A stretch of 8,547 bases of DNA from assembly GCA_015494185.1 (NCBI GenBank), contig WGBT01000350.1, forward strand, positions 1 through 8,547, written 5' to 3'. The stretch is from Hyphomicrobiales bacterium. GTDB taxonomy: Bacteria; Pseudomonadota; Alphaproteobacteria; Rhizobiales; S144-35. The translations under genes were made by a program, and so were the position numbers. Positions 1 through 6,910 of the stretch are shown here, in pieces. A model generated the notes under the pieces. It ran no database searches, was not told the origin of the DNA, and saw only the letters and a program-made list of their open reading frames with translations. How positions within the stretch are numbered: the first letter of the stretch is position 1; each line of letters begins with the position of its first letter.

Positions 1-2040
1 ACCTGCCACGGGGGCGGGGTTGGTGATCTCCCAGGTGAAGCTGGTGGCAACGGAGGCGCCTTCGGGGTCGGTGGCGGTGATGGTGACGGTGTAGGGGCCG
101 TCGACCGACGCGCTGCCATCGACGGTGCCGGAGATGACGCCGGTGGCCGGGTCGATGGTCAAGCCCGCGGGCAGGCCGGTGGCGGTGTAGCGCAAGCTGT
201 CGCCTTCAGGATCGCCGAAGTGGCCGGAGACATCCAAGGTGACGGCCTCGCCATCATTGGCGGTTTGGGTGGCGATTGCCGAGCCCACAACCGGCGCATC
301 ATTGACACCTGTGACGGTGATGGCGATGGTGCCGGTATCGCTGCCGCCCTCGCCGTCATCGGCGCGGTAGGTGAAGCTGACGGTTCGGGTTTCGCCGGTG
401 GCGAGGTCTTCAAAGGCCCCGGCGGGATCGAAGCTGTAGGAGCCGTCGGCAGCCATGGTGACGGTGCCCGCTTCCGGCGGGGTGAGCAGGGTGAAGGTGA
501 GGCTGTCACCGTCGGGATCGGAAGCCAGCGGTGCGGCCGAGCCGGTCAGGATGCTGTCTTCATCGCCTGAGGCGCTGCCGTCACCTGCCACGGGGGCGGG
601 GTTGGTGATTTCCCAGGTGAAGCTGGTGGCAACGGAGGCGCCTTCGGGGTCGGTGGCGGTGATGGTGACGGTGTAAGGGCCGTCGAGTGAAGCGCTGCCA
701 TCGACGGTGCCGGAGATGACGCCTGTGACCGGGTCGATGGTCAAGCCCGCGGGCAGGCCGGTGGCGGTATAGCGCAAGCTGTCGCCTTCAGGATCGCCGA
801 AGTGGCCGGAGACATCCAAGGTGACGGCCTCGCCATCATTGGCGGCTTGGGTGCCAATCGCCGAGCCCACGACCGGCGCATCATTGCCCCCGGTGATGGT
901 GATATTGACAAAGGATAAATCCGAGCCCCCCTGGCCATCAGAGACGCCATAGGTGAAGGCTACTGTGGCGGTCTCGCCGGTGCCCAGATAATCGAAGGCG
1001 CCAGCGGGATCAAAGCTGTAGGCTCCTGACGGGTCAAAGCTGAGATTTCCCGCAGCTGGTGCACTGAGCAGGGAAAATGTCAGTGTGTCGCCATCGGGAT
1101 CATTGACGAGGGATGTTAGATTGCCGCTGATTGCGGTTTCTTCATCGGTGCTGTGAGAACCAGCCGTGGCGGTAGGGATTGGGTTGCTGATATCCCAGGT
1201 GAAGCTTGAGGAAACCGACGCGCCAGAAGGGTCGGTGGCAGTGACAATCACATCATAGGGCGCGCTCAGTGAGGCATCGGCGGCAATCGTACCCGAGATG
1301 ACGCCTGTGACCGGATCGATGGCAAGCCCCGCAGGCAGGCCGGTGGCCGAATAGCGCAAGCTGTCGCCATCGGGATCGGAGAAATGGCCGGAGACATCGA
1401 GGCTGACCGTGTCAGAGTCATTGCCGCTTTGGCGCGCGATCGCAGCCCCCGTGACCGGCGCATCATTGACACCGGTGATGGTGATGACAACGCTGCCGGT
1501 ATCACTGCCTCCTTCACCATCATCGACACGATAGGTGAAAGAAACCGCAGCGGTTTCGCCGTCGCCCAAAGATTCGAAATCACCAGCGGGATCGAAGCTG
1601 TAGGAGCCATCGGCGGCCAGGCTCAGAAGGCCGGCTGTTGGGCCGGAAACCAGGCTGTAGGTCAGGCTGTCGCCATCGGCATCACTCACCAGGCCGGAAA
1701 CCGTACCGGTCAGCGGGGTCGCCTCATCGGTTGTCGCAGTTCCATCACCAGCAACCGGGGCCGGGTTGGTAACTTCCCAGGTGAAGTCTGTGGATACCGC
1801 GGCACCTGAAGGGTCGGTGGCGGTGACGGTGACGGTGTAAGGGCCGTCGACCGAAGCGCTGCTGTCGACGGTGCCGGAGATGATGCCGGTGGCCGGGTCG
1901 ATACTCAAGCCCGCAGGCAGGCCGGTGGCGGAAAAGCTCAAGGCATCGCCTTCAGCGTCGGTGAAATAGCCAGAGACGTCTAGGCTAACGGCCTCGCCAT
2001 CATTGGCGGATTGGGTGGCGATGCTGCTTGTCAGGGTTGG
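1..2040 (-). repeat. Tandem 582-bp composite coding repeat (He_PIG-like plus cadherin-like module, 194 residues)
   Basis: Equivalent points encoding NPAPVAG or a variant recur at 1, 583, 1165 and 1747, an exact 582-base period within the surface-protein frame. On the coding strand each unit is one putative-Ig module of about 90 residues followed by one cadherin-like module of about 104. He_PIG-like modules lie near 22-291, 604-873, 1186-1455 and 1768-2040. Cadherin-like modules lie near 292-603, 874-1185 and 1456-1767. Positions 1-300 and 583-882 differ at about 13 of 300 bases by my count, while older units are more diverged. The array continues past the left edge. Confidence 0.93.
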
Positions 2041-4149
2041 CGCGTCATTTGCACCGGTGACCGTGATCGTCAAGGTGCCCATGGTCTCGGCACCTTCATC
2101 ATCGAGCGCGGTATAGGTGATTTCAGTGGTTGCCGTTTCACCGGCTTTCAAATGGTCAAAGGCTGTTCCCGGATCAAAGGTATAAGCCCCATCGGCGCTG
2201 ACGGTGAAGGTGCCGCCATTGGAGCCGGTGACGCTGGTGCCGACATTGGCTGCGGCCCCATTGACGGCGGAGACGGTAAGGGTGCCCCCATCGGGATCGA
2301 AATCATTCGACAACACCCCGCTTGAGGCATCGACACTCAAGGGGGCATTTTCCCCGGTTGTAGCGCTGTCATTGGTGACTTCAGGAGAAGAAAGGCAGGC
2401 AAAAACCGCAGCAACATCCGCCGGATCGCCGCTTAGATTGTAGGCATATTTGAAGCTTTGGGTTTCGCCGGCGCCGATGGTACCGAGATTGAAGGCAATG
2501 GCAATGGCCTGGTCGGCATAAAGTGTCGAGCCTTCGGCCTGTGAATTGAAACCGGTGCCATCCCAGACGTTGGAAGCATCGCGGTTGGAAAATCCGCCAT
2601 GGCTGACGCGGGCGCGGGCATCATCTGCGACCAGGGCAATATAAGAACCATCATTATGGGTTTGGCTGGCGGAGACCACGGCCAGATTATCGCTGCCGCC
2701 ATCGCCGGGTTGCTTTTCGATGGTGTTGGTGGTGGAATAACCCGCACCGAGCTGCACGTCATTGTCCGGGTCGACATTGTGCATGAAATAGACATTGTCA
2801 ACGGCCGTGGCATTGGTGTTGGTGATCTCGGTTTCCATCAAAATGAATAAACCGTTTTCAACAATCGTATAGGTGCGGGTGATGTCGACCCCGGCGACGC
2901 TGCCTTGCCAGACGATTTGCGCGGCATTTTGACCGCAATAGTTGGTCACCTCGGCGCTGACGATGCCGCCGGCGATTTCTCCCAGGCTGCCATAGGTGTT
3001 GTTGTTGTAATTAATGCCGTTGATTTCTAGAGCAAAGCCTTCTTCAGGGGCGCCGGGGGTGAAGAAATCGCCATCATAGTTGGCCCAGTTGTCCTTTTGC
3101 GGGTTGGCGATGAAACCGAACAAGCCGGGCACCCTGGAATCGTGGTAGCCCACGGGCTGGTTGGCGGAGTTGGCGCCAAAGGTGCCGTTGGCATTGATCC
3201 CGGCTTCCACATAGTTGCCGCGGAAAAAGGCTTCGCCGCCGCTGATTTGGGCATCGAGTGTCAGCAAGCCATCCCAGGCCGGCGCCGCAAGACTTGCAGC
3301 TTCAATATCGCCGGTTTTGACTTCCAGATCCCAGTCCCCGCCAAGCGCGGCGCTGCCGGTGTCATCATCGGAGGCGGCAACATCGGCGCCGGTGGCATTG
3401 GCCAGCGCGGCAACGGCAGCCTCGCCGATTGTGCCACGGCCAAAATCACAGCCATAGATGAGAATGTCGGCATTTTCGGTCAGCGATTCACGGATCGTTG
3501 CAAGCGCGCTGGCGTGTTCGCCGGTCATGCTGGCCTGATCCAAAACCGCATTGCCAAGCACCAGCGAGCCCTCGTCACCATGGGAAACAATATGTATGGC
3601 TTCGATCGAATCGCGGCGGGAAAGATGGTCGGCAATTTCCTCGATTCCATCGCGGCGGGCATCGAGAATGATCACCTCTATGTTGCTGTCAATTTCCGAT
3701 AGGATATCACCAAGATTTTCAACCCGGCTGTCGATAAAGACGATCTCTTTGGCGGTGGTGGAGACATCGGGAGCGATGAGCAAATCTTCAGCACCTGAGA
3801 AAAGCGATCCGTCGGCCGGCTTGCCAGCCAGATCATCCCATAGCGGCAAAGGTGGTTTGCTCTCCAGGTTTTCTTGGCTTGCGGCGTCTTCGCTGGTTTG
3901 CGACGTGAGGGCTTCATTGACTTGGGTTTGTGCGGTCTGATCCGCGGCCACCTCGGCAGCGGTGGCTGCCGCTGCGGCATCGAACAGCATCCTTGGTTCC
4001 AAAGCCTGGCGCAAGGCGGGGTTGGTTTTGTGTGGGGCTTCACTCTGGGATTGAGATTGGAAAGCCTTGGTTTGTGGTGTTGTGATGGTGGTTGACTTGT
4101 TGGTCGAAGAGGATTTGCGGCGCAATAATTGAATGAGTGACTGATTCAT
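1..4149 (-). CDS. Giant repetitive surface/secreted protein (LEPR motif, DUF4347, VCBS and Ig/cadherin-like repeats), C-terminus missing
   Basis: The frame is open for 1383 codons from an ATG at 4147-4149 to the window edge, so the C-terminal part is outside. There is no N-terminal signal peptide: the protein starts MNQSLIQLLRRKSSS, followed by a Ser/Thr/Gln-rich stretch. The LEPR-type motif LEPRMLFDAAAAA starts at residue 50. DUF4347 spans about 136-295, with SHGDEG at 189-194, YGCD at 232-235 and a GADVAAS...GGDWDLE ending. Residues about 300-585 form a domain I cannot name, containing NNNTYGS and NVDPDNDVQLG. A VCBS/cadherin-like repeat follows at about 587-703, then alternating He_PIG-like modules (GLPAGLSIDPATG type) and cadherin-like modules (DPDGD, YSFDPAG, NDAP). 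Asp-rich loops suggest calcium binding. Known members with this architecture are usually exported by a type I system using a C-terminal signal; that is inferred here. An AGGAAACGGGG stretch about 15 bases upstream may be the ribosome site. An adhesin or biofilm role is likely but unproven. Confidence 0.9.
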   Translation of the reverse strand, partial: MNQSLIQLLRRKSSSTNKSTTITTPQTKAFQSQSQSEAPHKTNPALRQALEPRMLFDAAAAATAAEVAADQTAQTQVNEALTSQTSEDAASQENLESKPPLPLWDDLAGKPADGSLFSGAEDLLIAPDVSTTAKEIVFIDSRVENLGDILSEIDSNIEVIILDARRDGIEEIADHLSRRDSIEAIHIVSHGDEGSLVLGNAVLDQASMTGEHASALATIRESLTENADILIYGCDFGRGTIGEAAVAALANATGADVAASDDDTGSAALGGDWDLEVKTGDIEAASLAAPAWDGLLTLDAQISGGEAFFRGNYVEAGINANGTFGANSANQPVGYHDSRVPGLFGFIANPQKDNWANYDGDFFTPGAPEEGFALEINGINYNNNTYGSLGEIAGGIVSAEVTNYCGQNAAQIVWQGSVAGVDITRTYTIVENGLFILMETEITNTNATAVDNVYFMHNVDPDNDVQLGAGYSTTNTIEKQPGDGGSDNLAVVSASQTHNDGSYIALVADDARARVSHGGFSNRDASNVWDGTGFNSQAEGSTLYADQAIAIAFNLGTIGAGETQSFKYAYNLSGDPADVAAVFACLSSPEVTNDSATTGENAPLSVDASSGVLSNDFDPDGGTLTVSAVNGAAANVGTSVTGSNGGTFTVSADGAYTFDPGTAFDHLKAGETATTEITYTALDDEGAETMGTLTITVTGANDAPTLTSSIATQSANDGEAVSLDVSGYFTDAEGDALSFSATGLPAGLSIDPATGIISGTVDSSASVDGPYTVTVTATDPSGAAVSTDFTWEVTNPAPVAGDGTATTDEATPLTGTVSGLVSDADGDSLTYSLVSGPTAGLLSLAADGSYSFDPAGDFESLGDGETAAVSFTYRVDDGEGGSDTGSVVITITGVNDAPVTGAAIARQSGNDSDTVSLDVSGHFSDPDGDSLRYSATGLPAGLAIDPVTGVISGTIAADASLSAPYDVIVTATDPSGASVSSSFTWDISNPIPTATAGSHSTDEETAISGNLTSLVNDPDGDTLTFSLLSAPAAGNLSFDPSGAYSFDPAGAFDYLGTGETATVAFTYGVSDGQGGSDLSFVNITITGGNDAPVVGSAIGTQAANDGEAVTLDVSGHFGDPEGDSLRYTATGLPAGLTIDPVTGVISGTVDGSASLDGPYTVTITATDPEGASVATSFTWEITNPAPVAGDGSASGDEDSILTGSAAPLASDPDGDSLTFTLLTPPEAGTVTMAADGSYSFDPAGAFEDLATGETRTVSFTYRADDGEGGSDTGTIAITVTGVNDAPVVGSAIATQTANDGEAVTLDVSGHFGDPEGDSLRYTATGLPAGLTIDPATGVISGTVDGSASVDGPYTVTITATDPEGASVATSFTWEITNPAPVAG

Positions 4150-4583
4150 TTTTTCAAAACCCCGTTTCCTGCGGAAGACTATTCAACGGAAGTGCATTTC
4201 AAGTTGAGAAAAACAATTTTAAGTATAGATAAGCGGAAGGGGTTAATTAATGCTTATTCTTCTCAGGTAAATCCGTGTATTTTTGAGTTGAGGCGTCTTT
4301 TTCTTTTTTGATTGGAGGTTTTTTCTTAATAAAGTTAATAGCCAAACATGGGGTGGATTAACGTATTGGTTTCGTATTTTTAACCTTTTACGTGATACAA
4401 AGGAGGAGTTCCGGAGCTGTCTATAGATTGACTTTCGGAATGGTTGTGTTATTTTTCCTCTACCCGCGAAAAAGGGAAAATTCTAAATTAATTTGAGTTG
4501 ACACTTGGAAGTCGTGAGTTGTACACACCGGGAAAAGTCGTGGAGGGCGCAAACCTTAAACAATTGGGGTTGAAAGCCATTAG
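4150..4583. other. AT-rich divergent intergenic region between the surface-protein gene and the XRE regulator gene
   Basis: This gap of 434 bases separates two divergently transcribed genes and is visibly richer in A and T than the coding DNA around it. It should hold both promoters. For the minus-strand gene the best candidate is a TATACT -10 box (plus-strand AGTATA, 4222-4227), which would give a leader of about 65 bases, but no good -35 box accompanies it. An imperfect palindrome of the form AGnTCCGGAnCT lies at 4407-4418 and could be an operator. A perfect AAGGAGG at 4400-4406 has no properly spaced start codon. I see no convincing gene here. Confidence 0.6.
4495..4526 (+). promoter_or_regulatory. 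Candidate promoter and 21-bp direct repeat upstream of the XRE gene
   Basis: A perfect TTGACA lies at 4498-4503. The best partner 16 bases downstream is TGTACA at 4520-4525, only a partial -10 match. The -35 box sits inside GAGTTGACAC (4495-4504), and a second near-copy GAGTTGTACAC lies at 4516-4526. The copies are 21 bp apart, about two helical turns, so they fall on one DNA face and cover both promoter boxes. That would suit an operator for the XRE protein encoded 58 bases downstream. The regulatory role is inferred. Confidence 0.4.
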
Positions 4584-5039
4584 ATGATCAAGAATAGTGC
4601 CGGTAAGAAAACGACAACAAGAAAATCTGCCACCAAAACTTCTGCCAAGAAACCCAATCCCATTGATGCCCATGTCGGCAGCCGTGTTCGCTTGCGCCGC
4701 ATGGTTTTGGGCATGAGCCAGGAGAAGTTGGGCAATCTGCTTGGCTTGACTTTTCAGCAAGTTCAGAAATACGAAAAGGGCACCAACCGGATTGGCGCCA
4801 GCCGCCTTTATAAACTGTCTGAAGTGCTCGATGTACCGGTGAGTTTTTTCTACGAAGAGTTGCCGGGAAGTGAAAAAAATACAACAGCGGCGGGGTTTTC
4901 TGAACCCACGACGGAGACGTCGATTGTCGAGTTCATGAACAGCCGGGAAGGGGTGGAGTTGAACCGGGCTTTCGTGAAAATCACGGATCCAAAAATTCGC
5001 CGCCATATCATCGACCTGGTTCGCAGCCTGGCCTCATGA
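4584..5039 (+). CDS. XRE/Cro-CI family helix-turn-helix transcriptional regulator
   Basis: This 151-residue protein has a basic tail rich in Lys, Ser and Thr (residues 1-24), then a Cro/CI-type helix-turn-helix at about 30-90. SQEKLGNLLG (45-54) is the first helix of the motif and TFQQVQKYEKG (56-66) the recognition helix with the family's usual ending. The C-terminal part (about 115-151), with EFMNSREGVELNRAFVKI and then RRHIIDLVRSLA, resembles tails of alphaproteobacterial XRE regulators and may mediate dimer contacts. No ligand or peptidase domain is present, so it is probably a simple DNA-binding regulator. The ATG is preceded only by a weak site (GGGG and GAAAG). The gene is single and divergent from the giant surface-protein gene, so it may control that gene and itself; this is inferred from position. 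Its target is not evident from sequence. Confidence 0.88.
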   Translation: MIKNSAGKKTTTRKSATKTSAKKPNPIDAHVGSRVRLRRMVLGMSQEKLGNLLGLTFQQVQKYEKGTNRIGASRLYKLSEVLDVPVSFFYEELPGSEKNTTAAGFSEPTTETSIVEFMNSREGVELNRAFVKITDPKIRRHIIDLVRSLAS

Positions 5040-5063
5040 AGGGGGGGCTTTGGCTGGATTTAG

Positions 5064-5091
5064 GCCCGCATCTTTAGATAAGGGTGCGGGC
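5064..5091 (+). terminator. Possible terminator hairpin after the XRE gene
   Basis: GCCCGCA (5064-5070) can pair perfectly with TGCGGGC (5085-5091) across a 14-base loop, 24 bases after the XRE stop codon. Position and GC-rich stem fit a transcription terminator, but no T-run follows on the plus strand, so it may be a weak or factor-dependent terminator, or only an mRNA 3'-end stabiliser. Confidence 0.35.
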
Positions 5092-5142
5092 TGTGAGTGG
5101 CTATGAAGCGGTTGCCGCCTTGACAAACCAGCAAAATGCCAA

Positions 5143-5168
5143 TCTCTCATCATCAAGTCTCTCATCAT
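5143..5168 (+). repeat. Two tandem copies of TCTCTCATCAT
   Basis: TCTCTCATCAT occurs at 5143-5153 and again at 5158-5168, a period of 15 bases, separated by CAAG. The second copy ends two bases before the AAGGTAAGG that precedes a possible small ORF. It could be a protein-binding site or a slippage product. The role is unknown. Confidence 0.5.
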
Positions 5169-5179
5169 AAAAGGTAAGG

Positions 5180-5287
5180 ATGAATTCTGGCGTTATCGAC
5201 AGGATCAAGAGCTATCTTTCATACCTTCCCTATATCGATATTGTCCCGATCAACTCCCCGGGCTTGTCCTTTGTTACTCTTTCTTAA
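5180..5287 (+). CDS. Possible small protein of 35 residues (hypothetical)
   Basis: An ATG at 5180 follows AAGGTAAGG closely, a plausible if tightly spaced ribosome site, and the frame ends at TAA 5285-5287. The product starts MNSGVIDRIKSYLSYLPYID, has a mixed hydrophobic composition with several Tyr and Ile, and matches no family I know. There is no Cys pair, charged tail or clear membrane segment. Support is only the start context and its place in an otherwise gene-free gap. A chance ORF of this length is quite possible. Confidence 0.22.
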   Translation: MNSGVIDRIKSYLSYLPYIDIVPINSPGLSFVTLS

Positions 5288-5386
5288 CATTGACTTGCGG
5301 GTGCGTTTTGTCATTAGCCGTTCCTTAAACCTTGTAGCGGAAAACTTTTGAGTGCATCGATATCGTCAGCATTTGTCATCGGTTGA

Positions 5387-5449
5387 TCATGCTTTCCGTA
5401 TCCCTTTGAAGGGGATATGCGAATGAAGTTCAGAAGCCGCTGGTAGTCC
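5387..5449 (+). repeat. Short interspersed segment, copy A (related to 6911-6989)
   Basis: The segment starts TCATGCTTTCCGTATCC and continues to CTTTGAA, matching the opposite strand at 6966-6989 with one difference in 24 bases. After a gap of about 16 bases the two copies align again over AAGTTCAGAAGCCGCTGGTA against AAGATCAGGGGCCGCTGGTA. Copy A ends 81 bases before the lipoprotein start codon and can form a small hairpin (TATCCC with GGGATA, 5399-5417). Nature and role are unknown. Confidence 0.6.
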
Positions 5450-5530
5450 TTTCTTTGCTTGTCAGGAGCTGCGCTTTGTTGGGCAAATGGGCAAAAAAGA
5501 ACAGTTTGCGGCGCAAGAAGGAATAGGGGA

Positions 5531-6130
5531 ATGGCAAAATTCAAGCCGTTGTTCGTTATATTGGCTGTGATGGTTGGGCTTGGTGGCCTGAAGGGGTGTG
5601 GGGGCCGCGGGGGGCCGGATTTGCACTCGGTGCTGGAGCGCACCGTTGGCGGGTTGCTGTTCTTTGACGAATTTATGACCGCCAATGGAATCGATGTGGC
5701 AGGTGATGAAGATATGCACGAATTGGCGCGTACACTTGCGGCCAAGTTCAACGCCGAACCGAAAATCTGGGAGACGCGCATTGGCGTCAATATCTTCCGG
5801 GATTCCACCATTGAGGGCTATCAGGATACCAATCAGAACGCACGCCAGGATGAGGGAGAGCCACAACTGTTTACAGTCGAAATTGATGCTGACAATGGCC
5901 GCTTGATTGCAACCCGTTCCAGTGGTGACACTTTAGCCCATCCATTAGGTGATTTTGCCAAGCACTTGTTTGCTGGCGGGATGATGAAAAAACTGCTGGC
6001 CTTGCAATTGGAAGCGGGCTTCAAGGTTGGTCATTTCGATGACCGTGAAGTCCCCATGGTGGAACAGTCTTATTATTTCGAAAAGCCGCAGAAAAACGCC
6101 AAAGATGGTGATAACAATAAATCTGGTTAG
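5531..6130 (+). CDS. Predicted lipoprotein with an EF-hand/SdrD-like calcium loop, function unknown
   Basis: The product is 199 residues. I chose ATG 5531 because AAGGA lies just upstream at good spacing and because translation then opens with a signal peptide: MAKFKPLFVILAVMVGLGGL and a lipobox-like LKGC ending at Cys23. Lys just before Gly-Cys is less usual. An upstream in-frame start near 5459 would bury this signal. After the Cys come Gly-rich residues, then a soluble domain with no family I recognise. Residues 99-110 (DTNQNARQDEGE) fit a 12-residue EF-hand loop, with D1, N3, N5, D9 and E12 in place and Ala instead of the usual Gly at position 6. The flanking GYQ and PQL resemble SdrD-type B repeats. 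The protein is likely anchored in the inner or outer membrane facing the periplasm. It stands alone and ends inside a long palindrome that separates it from pth. Confidence 0.78.
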   Translation: MAKFKPLFVILAVMVGLGGLKGCGGRGGPDLHSVLERTVGGLLFFDEFMTANGIDVAGDEDMHELARTLAAKFNAEPKIWETRIGVNIFRDSTIEGYQDTNQNARQDEGEPQLFTVEIDADNGRLIATRSSGDTLAHPLGDFAKHLFAGGMMKKLLALQLEAGFKVGHFDDREVPMVEQSYYFEKPQKNAKDGDNNKSG

Positions 6131-6292
6131 GCTCAGGACCCATAAAGGGCGTGGATGCCAGCGGCATTTTCGCTTCATCTCGCTGGCATTTCGCCCTTGG
6201 AAATAGCTTCGGCTATTCCCTGCGGGCGAAAAACCAGCGATATTTCGCGAAAATGCCGCTGGTCTCCACACCCTTTATGGGTCCTGAGCCTA
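6128..6292. repeat. 165-bp nested palindrome (MITE-like or bidirectional terminator element)
   Basis: Outer arms 6128-6173 and 6247-6292 are complementary at 43 of 46 positions, the outermost 22 bp perfectly (TAGGCTCAGGACCCATAAAG onward). Inside, CGCTGG 6181-6186 pairs with CCAGCG 6234-6239, TCGCCC 6191-6196 with GGGCGA 6224-6229, and AATAGC 6202-6207 with GCTATT 6212-6217 around a TTCG loop closed by C and G. The plus-strand transcript would thus end in a C(UUCG)G tetraloop. The outer three bases on each side are the TAG stop codons of the two convergent genes. It probably blocks transcription from both sides. Its size and structure also fit a non-autonomous mobile palindrome. Confidence 0.9.
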
Positions 6293-6856
6293 GCCCCTGT
6301 GGCGGGCGATTTCCGTGAGGAATTGGGCGTGCTCCCCGGCCACTAACAAAGGGGCCTCACGGGCAATGGCTTCAAGCAGCGGATCGAGCCAGTCACGATC
6401 GGCGCGTGAAAAATCTTTGAGAACATGGGCCAGAACCAGCTCCTTGCGGCCTGGATGACCAATCCCAATGCGCAGGCGATGATAGTTATTTCCCAATTGG
6501 GCGGTGATTGAACGCAGACCATTATGGCCGGCATTGCCGCCACCAGTTTTTACCTTCACTTTGCCAGGGGCCAAATCGAGCTCGTCATGAACGACGATAA
6601 TGTCATTGAGCGGAATTTTATAGAACCGTGCTGCCTCGCCAAGGGAACGGCCACTTTCATTCATATAAGTCGCGGGTTTGAGAAGCAGACATTTTTCTTG
6701 TCCGATACGGCCTTCGCTCACTTCGCCTTGGAATTTCTTGCGCCAGCCGGGAAACCCGTGCGCGCCGGCAATGGCGTCAACGGCCATAAAACCGACATTG
6801 TGCCGATTGCCGACATATTTGGCACCTGGATTGCCCAGCCCTGCAATGAGTTTCAT
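6290..6856 (-). CDS. pth: Peptidyl-tRNA hydrolase (EC 3.1.1.29)
   Basis: Pth cleaves the ester bond of peptidyl-tRNAs that drop off ribosomes, recycling tRNA in the cytoplasm. The 188-residue product starts MKLIAGLGNPGAKY, the classic Pth opening. Active-site residues are all visible: Asn9 and His19 (GNRHNVGF), Asn66 (YMNESG), Asp91 in VVHDELDLAPG, and Asn112 in GGGNAGHNGLRS. The RIGIGHPG stretch at 129-136 and the basic C-terminal region are also typical, and the length is normal for the family. ATG 6856 is chosen because homologues begin here; the frame stays open upstream to 7021, but the extra residues look unlike Pth. GAGG lies about 11 bases upstream. rplY precedes it on the same strand, a common arrangement, but with a 320-base gap. 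The stop codon is the outer end of the 165-bp palindrome. Confidence 0.97.
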   Translation of the reverse strand: MKLIAGLGNPGAKYVGNRHNVGFMAVDAIAGAHGFPGWRKKFQGEVSEGRIGQEKCLLLKPATYMNESGRSLGEAARFYKIPLNDIIVVHDELDLAPGKVKVKTGGGNAGHNGLRSITAQLGNNYHRLRIGIGHPGRKELVLAHVLKDFSRADRDWLDPLLEAIAREAPLLVAGEHAQFLTEIARHRG

Positions 6857-6910
6857 CAGTCGAAATGCCTCAAACGAACGGCTTTGCTTTCGCGAGATTA
6901 TGCGGGTGAT

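Larger units (their letters stand above)
5040..5530. other. Mostly non-coding stretch between the XRE gene and the lipoprotein gene
   Basis: This gap of 491 bases holds, in order, a hairpin (5064-5091), a tandem 11-base direct repeat (5143-5168), a possible 35-codon ORF (5180-5287) and a short segment shared with the pth leader (5387-5449). A TTGACA at 5120-5125 lacks a fitting -10 box, as does TTGACT near 5289. No tRNA or strong promoter was recognised. Within the shared segment, ATG at 5423 opens a seven-codon frame (MKFRSRW then TAG) behind GAAGGGG; this is too short to call. Confidence 0.5.

Noticed and set aside
1..2040. CRISPR-like or other non-coding array suggested by the regular period
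   Set aside because: The 582-bp period is a protein-domain repeat in one continuous reading frame, far too long for CRISPR spacing.
1..4149. Numerous plus- and minus-strand ORFs of 60-200 codons in other frames
   Set aside because: All lie in one 1383-codon frame that encodes recognisable DUF4347 and repeat domains; the repeated sequence generates recurring shadow ORFs.
4400..4496. Perfect AAGGAGG with a downstream hydrophobic mini-ORF (TTG 4428 or ATG 4440, to TGA 4496)
   Set aside because: Spacing from the ribosome-site sequence to either start is more than 20 bases, and the product is only 18-22 residues; no other support.
4488..5006. Minus-strand ORF of 172 codons opposite the XRE gene
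   Set aside because: Antisense shadow of a clear helix-turn-helix gene; its product has no family likeness.
5459..5530. Upstream start for the lipoprotein gene
   Set aside because: It would place about 24 residues before the signal peptide; ATG 5531 has the ribosome site and restores the signal sequence.
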